Of a stretch of DNA of 57,637 bases, positions 17,716 to 27,162 are shown piece by piece; within the stretch, counting starts at the first letter, position 1; every line of letters starts with the position of its first letter. Below the pieces are notes generated by a model that was not told where the DNA came from, made no database searches, and worked only from the letters and a program-made list of their open reading frames with translations. Both the position numbers and the translations under genes were made by a program. This DNA is from Candidatus Kuenenia stuttgartensis (GTDB taxonomy: Bacteria > Planctomycetota > GCA-002687715 > CAIWVZ01): the NCBI GenBank assembly GCA_945860915.1, contig CAMARR010000007.1, forward strand, positions 101,010-158,646, written 5' to 3'.

Positions 17716-18576
17716 ATGGGGACGCCAATTCTCGGAGCTCCGATCGCTCATGCCCTCGACCTCGAGGTCTTGGAAATCGTGAAGGATCTCGCTTCGCGCG
17801 GAGTTATGCCACGACTCGTCGCGCTTACCGCTGGGAATGACGCCGCGTCCGAGGTCTATCTCGGTCGACAAGCAAAGAGTGCCTCACGCCTTGGAATGGC
17901 CTACGAAGTTCGACGGGCCAGCGCGCCGACGGAAGCCGCATTCCTCGCAGAGATTGACTCACTCAACGCCGACCCGTTGGTTAGCGGAGTGATCATACAG
18001 ATGCCCCTGCCACAGGGCGTCAAGGCTGAGACGCTCCAATCGCGGCTCTCACCAGACAAGGATGTCGAAGGCGTCCATCCGACGAATCTAGGGCGATTGC
18101 TTGAAGTTTCGCCCGTCGTGGCGCCGTGCACCGCAGCCGCCGTGATCGAGTGTCTTCTCGCAGCGGACGTTGAGCTGAGAGGGTCTGAGATCGTCGTCGT
18201 AGGAAGAAGCCGAATCGTCGGCCGCCCAGCCGCGTTGCTGCTCGTCGAACGAGATGCCACCGTCACGCTCGCACATTCGCGAAGTCGGGATCTGGCCGCA
18301 ATCACACGTCGCGCAGATGTGGTGGTGATGGCAGTCGGACGCGCGGGACTTCTGACGCCCGCAATGATTCGACCCAACGCGGTCGTTATCGATGTCGGCA
18401 TCAACGAAGTCATGAAAGACGGAAAACGCTCACTTTTGGGCGATGCAGCTCCGGAGATTGCAGACGTTGCATCAGCCTTCACACCGGTTCCCGGTGGCGT
18501 CGGGCCGGTAACCGTTGCGCTTCTTTGGCGCAACGCAGCGAGACTCGCCCGCAAAGCCTACGACTCGAACCGTTAA
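17716..18576 (+). CDS. folD: Methylenetetrahydrofolate dehydrogenase/cyclohydrolase FolD with altered active site
   Basis: This is a one-carbon metabolism enzyme of 286 residues, the usual size. Family motifs are IIQMPLPQG, GRSRIVGRPAALLL (NADP site), VIDVGINEV and a C-terminal TPVPGGVGPVT. The conserved YxxxK motif reads Y48-L-G-R-Q52-A-K54: the lysine four residues after Tyr, needed for cyclohydrolase activity in studied enzymes, is Gln. The DVDG motif is DVEG (Glu118). Dehydrogenase may remain while cyclohydrolase could be lost. The gene is convergent with the polyprenyl synthase; both stop codons lie in the shared palindrome TTAA at 18573-18576. Confidence 0.93.
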   Translation: MGTPILGAPIAHALDLEVLEIVKDLASRGVMPRLVALTAGNDAASEVYLGRQAKSASRLGMAYEVRRASAPTEAAFLAEIDSLNADPLVSGVIIQMPLPQGVKAETLQSRLSPDKDVEGVHPTNLGRLLEVSPVVAPCTAAAVIECLLAADVELRGSEIVVVGRSRIVGRPAALLLVERDATVTLAHSRSRDLAAITRRADVVVMAVGRAGLLTPAMIRPNAVVIDVGINEVMKDGKRSLLGDAAPEIADVASAFTPVPGGVGPVTVALLWRNAARLARKAYDSNR

Positions 18577-19550
18577 CGCGCGCGAACTACAACGAACCCT
18601 GCGATTTCAGCAAGATCCGGCGCTGCGTCTGGGAGAGCTTCAGAGACAGCCTCGAGCCCGCGACGGATGTGATCTCGCGCCCGGACGTTTGCCGCTTCGA
18701 CATGCCCACCATCGACGAGGGCTTGACGGAGCCATGCGGCATCAGCATCCGTTCCCTCGCCTCGCATGACTGCAACCAGTCGCGCGCGGTCGGCCGGGGT
18801 CGCAGATTCACGCATGAAGATGACGGGCAACGTCACTTTCCCGTTGCGTAGATCCGTTCCGAGCGACTTGCCGACCGTTGCCTCGTCGCCCACGAGATCA
18901 AGAACATCGTCAACGATCTGGAATGCCGTTCCCAACTCGAGTCCGTAAGTTCTGAGGGCTTCCACCACCAAAAGCGGGGCGCCGGCTAGATGGGCCGCTA
19001 GGCCGCAACCGGCGGCATAAAGGATCGCTGTCTTGTCTTCGATGATTCGATAGTAGAGAGCCTCATCGAGTTCTGCGTTACGGCGGTGGCGATTCTGGAG
19101 GATCTCCCCTTCACAGAGGGTCGAAACTGCCTGCGTCAACTCATCGAGCGCTCCGGCATCGCCTAGGCGACCGAGGAGGTTGATGGCTCGGGCAAACAGG
19201 ATGTCGCCTAAGAGCACCGCGTCGAAGTTAGACCATTTGAAATTTGCAGTCGCCGATCTACGCCGCATATCCGCGCCATCGATGACGTCATCGTGAACTA
19301 GGGTCGCGAGGTGAATCATCTCTAGAACCGCGCCGAGGCGATGATGTCGGGGCAAGATGCCGCCACATTTCTTGGCGATGAGGAGCGCGATCGCTGGGCG
19401 CATTTTCTTGCCAGAATATCGTCCGACGTGCGCCGTCATTTCACCAATCTCATGACGATCGGCTTCGAGCGCGGCGAGGATCTCGCTTTCGACCAAAGCT
19501 AGGTCCGGCACGATCGGTCGATAGAGGCGTTCGAGTGCGTCTTGAGACAT
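18573..19550 (-). CDS. Long-chain polyprenyl diphosphate synthase
   Basis: This trans-prenyltransferase has a first Asp-rich motif HDDVIDGADMRRR and a second QIVDDVLD, with GKKMRPA near the N-terminus for substrate binding. The residues before the first motif (IHLATLVHDD) are small, as in IspB-type enzymes that make long chains, so it probably makes the side chain of menaquinone, consistent with mqnA in this window. I chose ATG 19550 (325 residues); the frame is open further upstream without family similarity. A Shine-Dalgarno-like GGAAAG lies rather far (14 bases) from this ATG. It is the last gene of the mdh-to-mobA run. Confidence 0.9.
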   Translation of the reverse strand: MSQDALERLYRPIVPDLALVESEILAALEADRHEIGEMTAHVGRYSGKKMRPAIALLIAKKCGGILPRHHRLGAVLEMIHLATLVHDDVIDGADMRRRSATANFKWSNFDAVLLGDILFARAINLLGRLGDAGALDELTQAVSTLCEGEILQNRHRRNAELDEALYYRIIEDKTAILYAAGCGLAAHLAGAPLLVVEALRTYGLELGTAFQIVDDVLDLVGDEATVGKSLGTDLRNGKVTLPVIFMRESATPADRARLVAVMRGEGTDADAAWLRQALVDGGHVEAANVRARDHIRRGLEAVSEALPDAAPDLAEIAGFVVVRAR

Positions 19551-19612
19551 GCGTTCGATGCTTGCTTTCCTGAGTCCCACCCTACCCAGATCAACGTTGC
19601 CGCTCAACGCAT

Positions 19613-20185
19613 TCAGGTCGTGAGATGAGACTGGGAATTTACATTTCGAAATGAACGCATCGCCTGCTCTCCCCAGATGGCCTCTGCATCGACATCGTGA
19701 ATTGCGACGGCGCCATGCCAAGCGTCAGCTCGACGGGCGTTCAGTCGAACCGCCTCGGCAATCGCCCGGAGAGCACTAGGCATCAGCAATACGGGCAGTG
19801 GTTCCCGCCGTCCCTGGTTGCGTACAAGCACTGCATCGGCAGCCGAACTTGCCTGCGCCGCAGCGAATACGGAGCCGAGATCAAATGGGAGGTCGGGCAT
19901 GTCGCAAGGAACGACGAGGACCGGAGCCGATGAGGGTTGGATCGCAATTTGCGACAGCGCAACGAGGGGGCCATCTCCAGGCGAAACGTCGTGCATCGCC
20001 ACACTCCCGACCGGGATTTCTAGGTTTTGCGCGGATCGGCACAGAATCCATGGTCGGCCAAGCGGCGAGTCGAGTCGCGCAATAAGGCGAGCCAGAACGG
20101 ATTCACCGGCAACCTGCAAGGTGGCCTTGTCGAATCCCATGCGTCTGGACCACCCGCCCGCAAGGATCGCCAGACGGTAGGTCAC
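19613..20185 (-). CDS. mobA: Molybdenum cofactor guanylyltransferase
   Basis: MobA links GMP to molybdopterin to give the guanine dinucleotide cofactor. The nucleotide-binding signature AGGWSRRMGFDKA is at the N-terminus, followed by a GDGPL-like loop (SPGDGPLVAL) and VVPCDMPDLP with the metal-binding Asp. 190 residues is the usual size. The GTG start (20185) overlaps the stop of the small unknown upstream as GTGA. A molybdoenzyme and Tat export often go together, and tatA is two genes upstream, but no molybdoenzyme is in the window. Confidence 0.9.
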   Translation of the reverse strand: MTYRLAILAGGWSRRMGFDKATLQVAGESVLARLIARLDSPLGRPWILCRSAQNLEIPVGSVAMHDVSPGDGPLVALSQIAIQPSSAPVLVVPCDMPDLPFDLGSVFAAAQASSAADAVLVRNQGRREPLPVLLMPSALRAIAEAVRLNARRADAWHGAVAIHDVDAEAIWGEQAMRSFRNVNSQSHLTT

Positions 20186-20475
20186 GTTTTGCCGGCGTTG
20201 TTTAGTCTTATTGACACTTCGATGCGGCGCGGATTGTCGACACCATGAAGCGCGGTAACCATTCCGTTAATGGCTCCACCCAGGAGGTCGTGAAGGAACT
20301 CCTTCAACGGGAGCGGCTTGCCGTCTACTGATATCGCAACTTCAAATGAGATTCCCCGAGAGGCCACTTGACCGCTGCCAGCTCGGCTCGCGCGACCCTT
20401 CTGGGTGCTACGCACGTGGCCAATCGACGCCGTTTTGATTGGCAACTTGCGTGCGCGAATCCTAGGGCTTGTCAT
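20182..20475 (-). CDS. Small protein of unknown function (97 aa)
   Basis: I do not recognise this 97-residue protein. The first 40 residues are very basic (RIRARKLPIKT ... RSTQKGRASR), and the rest is a compact alpha/beta-like segment (ISVDGKPLPLKEFLHDLLGGAINGMV) ending in RIEVSIRLN. It is supported as a gene by its packing: its ATG overlaps the end of tatA by 14 bases, and its TGA overlaps the GTG of mobA. Confidence 0.65.
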   Translation of the reverse strand: MTSPRIRARKLPIKTASIGHVRSTQKGRASRAGSGQVASRGISFEVAISVDGKPLPLKEFLHDLLGGAINGMVTALHGVDNPRRIEVSIRLNNAGKT

Positions 20476-20662
20476 TGGCGGGCGGGATATCGGACTTCTT
20501 ATTGTCGTCTTCCGAAGCGACCTTCATGCCCTTCTTGAATTCCCGAATAGACAAGCCGATGTTGCTTGCAGCCTTTGGGAGTCTTGATCCAAAAAGCACC
20601 AAGAATATGAGGAGCACGACGATCAATTCGACCGTGCCGAGTCCGAGGATGAGAAGTGGCAT
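20462..20662 (-). CDS. tatA: Sec-independent translocase subunit TatA
   Basis: TatA forms the pore-like element of twin-arginine export. The protein has one N-terminal membrane helix (TVELIVVLLIFLVLFG) with the conserved FG hinge, then an amphipathic helix (SRLPKAASNIGLSIREFKKG) and an acidic tail. I chose ATG 20662 (66 residues), since the longer in-frame extension places unusual residues before the helix. tatB and tatC are not nearby. A Tat substrate is encoded at 48.7-50.4 kb. Confidence 0.9.
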   Translation of the reverse strand: MPLLILGLGTVELIVVLLIFLVLFGSRLPKAASNIGLSIREFKKGMKVASEDDNKKSDIPPANDKP

Positions 20663-20691
20663 GAGATGTGGGTCCCTTGAGCCCTCCGTCA

Positions 20692-21147
20692 TCATACCGA
20701 CTTTTTGGGACCCAAGTCCTTCGATTTTAGCGTTCTGAACGTCGGACGAGACTTCTCCCACCAAGTCGCCCAGGCTTCGCCATCATCCCCGAACGCCTGT
20801 CCTGTAAGGCGTTCGAGCTCTCGGCGGGCAACGGCTTTTCCTTCGCCATCCTTCTTCACCGTGACAACTAAGATGGAAACCGCGTTACGAATAACCTCAT
20901 AATCGTCGCCGTAGAGTTGCCGGTTGATCGTGTCGACCATGCCTTCAACTTTCACCTGTAGGGCGACAATTCGTCCCTCGAGCAATCCGATGACGAATGC
21001 CAAAGCGGCCACAAGGACACACGCTGCGGGGCGAAAGCCGCCAATCGGGTCTGTCACCGACGAGACGGCCGCCTCCGGAAGAAACGCGGCGACTACCGCG
21101 ACCACGACTAGCAATGGAACAAAGAAACTTGTTCGAGCGCGCTTCAT
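20692..21147 (-). CDS. Membrane protein of unknown function with a W..WW tail
   Basis: This 151-residue protein has two hydrophobic segments (about residues 9-25 and 42-60), a short amphipathic linker ([14 protein letters not shown]) and a C-terminal [21 protein letters not shown]. That tail resembles the ends of the HEAT proteins at 27.2-29.0 kb, though no HEAT repeat is visible here. Its ATG overlaps the stop of murA as ATGA, so it is probably co-translated with murA. Function unknown. Confidence 0.75.
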   Translation of the reverse strand: MKRARTSFFVPLLVVVAVVAAFLPEAAVSSVTDPIGGFRPAACVLVAALAFVIGLLEGRIVALQVKVEGMVDTINRQLYGDDYEVIRNAVSILVVTVKKDGEGKAVARRELERLTGQAFGDDGEAWATWWEKSRPTFRTLKSKDLGPKKSV

Positions 21148-22460
21148 CCGCGCACTCGCTCAATGTCGGCCCCAAGCGCCTTGAGGCGTTCTTCGATCCT
21201 CTCGTAGCCCCGATCAACCTGAGCTGCATCCAGAATCTCAGATCGCCCGTCCGCGCAAAGCGCAGCAGCGATCAACGCCATGCCAGCTCGAATATCAGGT
21301 GACGCCATTCGAGCGGCGTGAAGTCGGCTTGGGCCGATTACGACTGCCCGATGTGGATCGCAAAGCACGATGCGCGCGCCCATCTGCAACAGGTTGTCGA
21401 CAAAGAACAACCGAGACTCAAAGAGCTTCTCGTGGACAAGAACAGTGCCCTTGCATTGGGTCGCCAGCACGACAATGAGCGATGTGAGGTCAGCGGGAAA
21501 GCCCGGCCACGGTGCATCGTCTACTTTGACGATGGACCCATCGACGTCGCTCGCAACTTCGAGAGTTTGGCCTGAAGGAACGACAAGTGTCGAGCCATTT
21601 TCAAACGAGGTGACCACGCCAAGTCGACGAAAAACGTGGGTGATCATTCGGAACTGCTCAGGATCAACGTCAGGGATCCTAATCTCGCCACCCGTCATGG
21701 CCGCGATCGCCATGAACGACCCGACTTCAATGTGATCCGCTCCGATCCGATGATCGACAGGTTTGAGCGAACGAGTCCCCATGATTCGAAGCCGATTCGT
21801 ACCGATGCCTTCGATCGTGGCTCCCATGGCCATCAGCATCCGTGCGAGACCTTGCACGTGCGGCTCCGAAGCCGCGTTCAAAATGAAGGTCTCTCCCTCA
21901 GCAACCGAAGCCGCCATCATGGCGTTCTCGGTCGCCATAACGCTTGCCTCGTCCAAGAAAACGACATCGCCGACGAATCTGCCCGTCGGCAGTGACATGT
22001 CATACGCAGCTGTTGTGTCGTGAACCTTGGCCCTTAGCGCTTCGAGCGCAATTAGGTGCGTATCGAGTCGACGTCGACCGATCTTATCGCCACCCGGACG
22101 TGCCAAGCGGGCCTTACCCCATCGGTGCAAGAGGGGCGCCGCGAAGAGGAAGGAACCGCGAATTTGCGATGCGATCTTTTCGTCCGGTTCGTGTGACGTC
22201 AGGTTGGATGTATCGATCGAGACTTCATTGTCTCCGACCCACGCAATTGAGGCGCCGACCGAAGCGGCCGATGCCAACATTCTCTCAACGTCCCGAATAC
22301 GTGGAACGTTGCGCAGAACGCTTGTCCCCGACGACAGAAGCGTCGCAGCTATCGCCGGCAAAGCCTCGTTCTTGTTGCCCGATGGGCGAACGGTGCCCGA
22401 AAGCACGCGCCCCCCTGTCACGATGAAGCGGTCCCCACCGCCAGATGTGCTGCCCCCCAT
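21144..22460 (-). CDS. murA: UDP-N-acetylglucosamine 1-carboxyvinyltransferase MurA, Asp in place of the fosfomycin-target Cys
   Basis: This enzyme catalyses the first committed step of peptidoglycan synthesis in the cytoplasm. It has the EPSP-synthase-like double domain and 438 residues. The catalytic Lys-Asn is in [10 protein letters not shown]. The active-site loop reads [15 protein letters not shown]: Asp (about residue 125, codon 22088-22086) replaces the Cys alkylated by fosfomycin, as in other naturally resistant MurA proteins. I chose ATG 22460, with AAAGGTGG a few bases upstream, over GTG 22469. It lies directly after sucD in the operon. Confidence 0.93.
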   Translation of the reverse strand: MGGSTSGGGDRFIVTGGRVLSGTVRPSGNKNEALPAIAATLLSSGTSVLRNVPRIRDVERMLASAASVGASIAWVGDNEVSIDTSNLTSHEPDEKIASQIRGSFLFAAPLLHRWGKARLARPGGDKIGRRRLDTHLIALEALRAKVHDTTAAYDMSLPTGRFVGDVVFLDEASVMATENAMMAASVAEGETFILNAASEPHVQGLARMLMAMGATIEGIGTNRLRIMGTRSLKPVDHRIGADHIEVGSFMAIAAMTGGEIRIPDVDPEQFRMITHVFRRLGVVTSFENGSTLVVPSGQTLEVASDVDGSIVKVDDAPWPGFPADLTSLIVVLATQCKGTVLVHEKLFESRLFFVDNLLQMGARIVLCDPHRAVVIGPSRLHAARMASPDIRAGMALIAAALCADGRSEILDAAQVDRGYERIEERLKALGADIERVRG

Positions 22461-22471
22461 ACCCACCACCT

Positions 22472-23356
22472 TTAGGCGGGACGAACCCGCTTCATGACGT
22501 TGACGAGAGTCTCTCCCAAGTCCGCGGGACTCTGGCAGACGGTGATGCCTGCGCGCTCCATGGCCGCCATTTTATCAGAGGCCTTTCCCGTGCCGCCAGA
22601 GATGATTGCGCCTGCGTGGCCCATGCGGCGCCCCGGTGGAGCGGTTTGGCCCGCGATGAATCCGACTACCGGCTTCCTGACGTTCGACTTGACGTAGTCC
22701 GCCGCTTCCTCTTCGGCCGTGCCACCGATTTCGCCGATCATGATGATGGCTTCGGTGTTCGGATCAGCGTTGAATGCCTTGAGGCAGTCGATGAAGTCCG
22801 TGCCGTTGATGGGATCGCCGCCGATTCCAATGCAAGTACTCTGACCAACTCCGCGGCTCGTGAGTTGCCAAACGGCCTCATAGGTAAGTGTGCCCGAGCG
22901 TGAAACCACCCCGACCTTGCCGGGCTTGTGGATGTAGCCCGGCATAATGCCGATCTTGCACTCACCGGGTGTGATGATTCCTGGGCAATTGGGTCCAATG
23001 AGGCGAGCCTTCTTCCCGAGCATGTACTCGCGAACTCGAACCATATCGAGAACCGGAATGCCCTCCGTGATGGTGACGACCAGTTCAATTCCAGCCTCAA
23101 CCGCTTCGATGATGGCGGCCGCGGCTGCGGGCGGCGGAACGTAGATCACGCTCGCGTTTGCACCCGTAGCGGCTCGCGCGTCTGCCACGGTTTCAAAAAC
23201 GGGCAGACCCAAATGAGTGGTCCCGCCCTTCTTAGGCGTAACGCCTCCGACCATCTTGGTGCCGTATGCGATGGCTTGCTCTGAATGAAAAGTTCCGGTC
23301 TTCCCAGTGAATCCCTGGCAGATGACCTTCGTGTCTTTGTTTACCCAAACGCTCAT
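22472..23356 (-). CDS. sucD: Succinyl-CoA synthetase alpha subunit
   Basis: This is the alpha subunit of the TCA-cycle succinyl-CoA ligase, 294 residues. The CoA-binding domain (residues 1-130, [15 protein letters not shown]) is followed by the ligase domain with the phosphorylated His in [14 protein letters not shown]. It follows sucC by 15 bases, so the heterodimer is made from one message. murA begins 11 bases downstream of its stop. Confidence 0.97.
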   Translation of the reverse strand: MSVWVNKDTKVICQGFTGKTGTFHSEQAIAYGTKMVGGVTPKKGGTTHLGLPVFETVADARAATGANASVIYVPPPAAAAAIIEAVEAGIELVVTITEGIPVLDMVRVREYMLGKKARLIGPNCPGIITPGECKIGIMPGYIHKPGKVGVVSRSGTLTYEAVWQLTSRGVGQSTCIGIGGDPINGTDFIDCLKAFNADPNTEAIIMIGEIGGTAEEEAADYVKSNVRKPVVGFIAGQTAPPGRRMGHAGAIISGGTGKASDKMAAMERAGITVCQSPADLGETLVNVMKRVRPA

Positions 23357-23371
23357 GAGAGTCTCCCTGCC

Positions 23372-24535
23372 TCAGCCTTTGACCGCGGCGACGATCTTCC
23401 GCGCCGCCTCGTTGAGATCCGATGCCGTGATGATCGGGAGGCCCGACCCTTCAAGCAACGCTTTCCCCTGTTGGACATTCGTGCCCTCAAGGCGCACAAC
23501 GAGCGGCACCTTGAGTGCCACTTCCTTCACCGCGCCGATAACGCCCTCGGCGATGACATCGCACTTCATGATGCCACCGAAGATGTTGACCAGTACGCCC
23601 TTCACCTTGGAATCGGAGAGGAGGATCTTAAAGGCTTCCTTCACCTTCTCCTTGGTCGCGCCACCTCCGACGTCCAAGAAGTTGGCAGGTGATCCACCGG
23701 CCAACTTGATGACATCCATTGTGGACATGGCGAGTCCGGCCCCGTTGACCATGCACCCGATATTGCCGTCCAGCGCGATGTAGGAAAGATCGAACTTCGA
23801 TGCCTCGATTTCCTTCGGATCCTCTTCTGCCAGATCGCGAAGCACTGTGACATCGGGATGACGATAGAGAGCGTTTGAATCGAAGTTGATTTTTGCGTCA
23901 AGGGCAAGAACTCGTCCATCGGTGGTGAGGATGAGCGGATTAATCTCGGCAAGAGCGCAATCGAGGTCGACAAACGCCTTCGACAGGCATTGCATGAAAG
24001 CGACGCCCTCGCCAATGTTGGCAGGCGGAAGGCCGATGCCTCTCGCGAGGCGTTCGGCTTCGGCGGTAGAAAGCACGCCGTTCGACGGAAATGCGGCACG
24101 CAGAATCTTCTCGGGGCTATGAGCCGCAACCTCCTCGACATCCATGCCACCCTCTGATGACGCCATCATGACAGGACATTGAGTCTTGCGGTCGATCGCG
24201 ATCCCGATGTAGTACTCCTTCGCGATGTCGGAGCCGCGCTCGACGAGCAGCGTTTTGACAGGCTGGCCCTCTGGACTCGTTTGGTGGGTGATCAACGGCT
24301 TCGAGAGAATTAAAGCGGCTGCAGCACGCGCTTCGTCGGCACTGCGGACTAGCTTCACTCCTCCGCCCTTGCCGCGTCCACCGGCGTGAATCTGGGCCTT
24401 GACTACAGCTAAGGGTGAACCAAGTTTGCGAAAGGCATCGGCCGCGCCGTCAGCAGTCGTAGTCACAATGCCTTCGGATGTTTTGACGCCGAAACGACGC
24501 AAAATCTCCTTCGCCTGATACTCATGAATTTTCAT
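23372..24535 (-). CDS. sucC: Succinyl-CoA synthetase beta subunit
   Basis: This is the beta subunit of succinyl-CoA ligase, with an N-terminal ATP-grasp domain ([31 protein letters not shown]) and a C-terminal ligase domain ([11 protein letters not shown]). The start ATG 24535 gives 387 residues, the family size, with GGAGTG upstream; the longer frame to 24676 overlaps pyk and is rejected. The pyk stop is 4 bases upstream. The nucleotide preference (ATP or GTP) cannot be judged here. Confidence 0.97.
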   Translation of the reverse strand: MKIHEYQAKEILRRFGVKTSEGIVTTTADGAADAFRKLGSPLAVVKAQIHAGGRGKGGGVKLVRSADEARAAAALILSKPLITHQTSPEGQPVKTLLVERGSDIAKEYYIGIAIDRKTQCPVMMASSEGGMDVEEVAAHSPEKILRAAFPSNGVLSTAEAERLARGIGLPPANIGEGVAFMQCLSKAFVDLDCALAEINPLILTTDGRVLALDAKINFDSNALYRHPDVTVLRDLAEEDPKEIEASKFDLSYIALDGNIGCMVNGAGLAMSTMDVIKLAGGSPANFLDVGGGATKEKVKEAFKILLSDSKVKGVLVNIFGGIMKCDVIAEGVIGAVKEVALKVPLVVRLEGTNVQQGKALLEGSGLPIITASDLNEAARKIVAAVKG

Positions 24536-24539
24536 TCGA

Positions 24540-26084
24540 TCACTCCGGAGTCGGCCGGGTCGGTTCTTCGGCGGTATCTGGCAACGTGGCGACGAGTTCA
24601 CGGAGACGCCGCCGCGTCTCGGGATCGTCGGACAGATCGGCGGTGCCGACCCGGTGAATCTTGATCGTATTCGCACCGCTCCCGCGCACCACGGATCCGG
24701 TCACCACAATCACGATGTCGCCTGGAGCGACATGATTCTCGTCGAGGAGGTGACGCATACCGAGAACATAGAGATCGTCGATGTCTTTGCCTCGCTCGGT
24801 CATGACAGGAGTCACGCCAAAGCAAAGGGCTAGTCGCTGATACGCCGACGGGTTGTACGTGCAGGCGATGACAGGGATGCGGGGGCGTAGTCCGGCCACG
24901 AGGAATGCCGTCCAACCAGATGCGGTGAACGGGACAATGGCTCTGGCGTTCACTTCCTCTGCCGCAACGCAGGCGGCCCGGACCGCCGCGTGAAGAATCC
25001 CTTGCCCTTCCGGCAAGTGGAAGCCCTGTGACACCTTGTGGAACACTTCGCTGTTTTCTGAGATTCGAGCGATCTCGGCCATCGTCGAAACAGATTCCAC
25101 CGGGAAATTTCCGGATGCCGTCTCGGCTGAGAGCATTACGGCGTCTGTGCCATCGAAAATGGCGTTCGCCACATCGCTTGCTTCCGCACGCGTCGGGCGT
25201 GGATTGCGCGTCATGCTATCAAGCATTTGGGTCGCCGTGATCACCAATCGACTCTTGCGTCGGGCGGCGGCAATGATCTGCTTCTGCACGACCGGAACCT
25301 GTTCCGGAGACATTTCGACACCAAGGTCACCGCGAGCGACCATGATGCCGTCGGCAACATCTAGGATATCTTCGATCCGCTCGACAGCTTCTGGCTTTTC
25401 GATCTTTGCAATGACAGGGATGTTGGCTCCGCGTTCACTGATCCGACGCTTCAAGTCAACAACGTCGGCTGCTTCACGGACGAACGAGAGAGCTACTAAG
25501 TCGACACCTGCATCCATCATAAAATCGAGATCGAGGGCATCGCGTTCCGTGAACGGTGGAATCGAGAGGCGAACCCCCGGAAGATTGATCCCCTTCCGGG
25601 ACGATAGCGGCCCCCCGTTTAGCACCTTTGCATGGACATCCGCGCCCTCCACGCCAGTGACCTCGCATGCGATGAGCCCGTCGTCGAAGAGAATTCTGTC
25701 ACCCGGGTGGACATCCGAGGCGAGGTGGGCGTAATCGACTGTTATCCGGGCTCCCGAACACGGCCCATCCGCAGCCGTGATGACGATGTCTTGGCCCGTG
25801 ACCAAAGTCAGAGGAATTCCGCCTTCGCACTCGCGAGTCCTCAGTTTCGGCCCACAAAGGTCGCCAAGAATCGCGAGCGGACGACCTGACGTCCGGCTCA
25901 CATCGCGTACGAGCGCGATCATCTCGCGCTTCTGCTCGTGAGTGCCGTGGCTAAAGTTGAGCCGGAACGCTGACGCCCCTGCCTCGGCAAGCGCAGCAAT
26001 GCGCTCACGCGTATTGCTCGCAGGACCGAGAGTCGCGAGGATTCGTGTGCCCGGGAGGCGCGGCTTTGCCAGCGGCAATGTCAC
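24540..26084 (-). CDS. pyk: Pyruvate kinase
   Basis: This glycolytic enzyme makes pyruvate and ATP from phosphoenolpyruvate. Its 514 residues include FRLNFSHG, the signature [12 protein letters not shown] with the catalytic Lys, and [11 protein letters not shown] (metal and substrate site). The C-terminal domain (about 370-500) contains [14 protein letters not shown] and a GDIVIVVTG close, where allosteric effectors bind in the family. It uses a GTG start, 5 bases after the mdh stop. The pyk-sucC-sucD-mdh grouping suggests joint control of lower glycolysis and the TCA cycle. Confidence 0.97.
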   Translation of the reverse strand: MTLPLAKPRLPGTRILATLGPASNTRERIAALAEAGASAFRLNFSHGTHEQKREMIALVRDVSRTSGRPLAILGDLCGPKLRTRECEGGIPLTLVTGQDIVITAADGPCSGARITVDYAHLASDVHPGDRILFDDGLIACEVTGVEGADVHAKVLNGGPLSSRKGINLPGVRLSIPPFTERDALDLDFMMDAGVDLVALSFVREAADVVDLKRRISERGANIPVIAKIEKPEAVERIEDILDVADGIMVARGDLGVEMSPEQVPVVQKQIIAAARRKSRLVITATQMLDSMTRNPRPTRAEASDVANAIFDGTDAVMLSAETASGNFPVESVSTMAEIARISENSEVFHKVSQGFHLPEGQGILHAAVRAACVAAEEVNARAIVPFTASGWTAFLVAGLRPRIPVIACTYNPSAYQRLALCFGVTPVMTERGKDIDDLYVLGMRHLLDENHVAPGDIVIVVTGSVVRGSGANTIKIHRVGTADLSDDPETRRRLRELVATLPDTAEEPTRPTPE

Positions 26085-26089
26085 GTCAA

Positions 26090-27025
26090 TTAGGCGATGA
26101 GGGCGATGTCGGCAGTAACCGCATCTGCCGACTTGTGGAGCGCGGCCGACTCGGCCGCATCGAGCTTCAGCTCATGGATCTGTTCAATGCCACCGCGTCC
26201 GAGCGTGCAGGGGACCCCGACCCATGCGTCCTTCATCCCGTACATTCCACGCACATGGGCACAGCACGGGAGAATTCGACGCTCATTCCAGAGGATGGAC
26301 TGGATCATGGCGACCGACGACGCCGACGGGGCATAGTATGCCGAGCCGGTCTTGAGTAACCCGACGATTTCGGCACCGCCGTTTCGGGCTCGGTCAACGA
26401 GGGCGTCAATTCGTTCCTTAGAAAGGAGATCGGTGAGGGGGACGCCTGATACCGATGAGAATCGAGGAAGTGGGACCATGGTATCGCCATGGCCGCCAAG
26501 AAGGAGAGCTTCGACATCCTGAATCGAGCATCCGAGCTCCATCGCGATGAACGTGCGGAAGCGGGCGGCATCGAGAACGCCGGCCATCCCCATCACGCGG
26601 TTGTCCGGAAGCCCGGAGATCTTGTGCGCGAGATAGGTCATCACGTCGAGCGGGTTGGAAACCACCACGATGATCGCGTCGGGAGACTTTTCCACACATT
26701 GACGAACCACACCGCTCACAATGTCGGCATTGGTTTTGAGGAGATCCGATCGAGACATTCCGGGTTTACGTGGAATTCCAGCCGTAATCAGAACGACTTG
26801 CGAGTTCTTTGTGTGCTCGTAGGTCGTGCCGCCTTCGATCTTGGCATCAAAGCCAAGCACGGGAGCCGACTGCATCATGTCGAGGGCTTTGCCTTTTGCG
26901 ACCTCGGGGACTATGTCCACGAGTGCGACGTCGGCAATGTTCTTCTCAACTAAGCGCTGTGCAGCCGTCGAACCGACGAAGCCTGCGCCAACAACCGTAA
27001 CCTTGTAATGTCCGTGAACCGCCAT
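26090..27025 (-). CDS. mdh: Malate dehydrogenase (LDH-like type)
   Basis: This is an NAD-dependent malate dehydrogenase of the lactate-dehydrogenase-like family, 311 residues. It has the Rossmann glycine motif VVGAGFVGSTAAQ and the substrate loop GIPRKPGMSR, whose Arg points to malate rather than lactate. The catalytic His is in LLGGHGDTMVP and the Asp/Arg pair in VLDAARFR. It is the first gene of the 27.0-to-18.6 kb run; the 137 bases upstream hold no gene and probably the operon promoter, though I see no convincing -10/-35 pair. Confidence 0.96.
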   Translation of the reverse strand: MAVHGHYKVTVVGAGFVGSTAAQRLVEKNIADVALVDIVPEVAKGKALDMMQSAPVLGFDAKIEGGTTYEHTKNSQVVLITAGIPRKPGMSRSDLLKTNADIVSGVVRQCVEKSPDAIIVVVSNPLDVMTYLAHKISGLPDNRVMGMAGVLDAARFRTFIAMELGCSIQDVEALLLGGHGDTMVPLPRFSSVSGVPLTDLLSKERIDALVDRARNGGAEIVGLLKTGSAYYAPSASSVAMIQSILWNERRILPCCAHVRGMYGMKDAWVGVPCTLGRGGIEQIHELKLDAAESAALHKSADAVTADIALIA

Positions 27026-27162
27026 GATCGGCCTCTTGTGGAGTCAGTAACGGGGAATGCTTGGGTCACCTGCGACCGAAGCCACGCACCCTTTCTCCTG
27101 AGGTGGAAACTAGCAGCCTCCTATGGCCTCACCCAACCCGGTACACAGCGTTGTCCTGTGCG

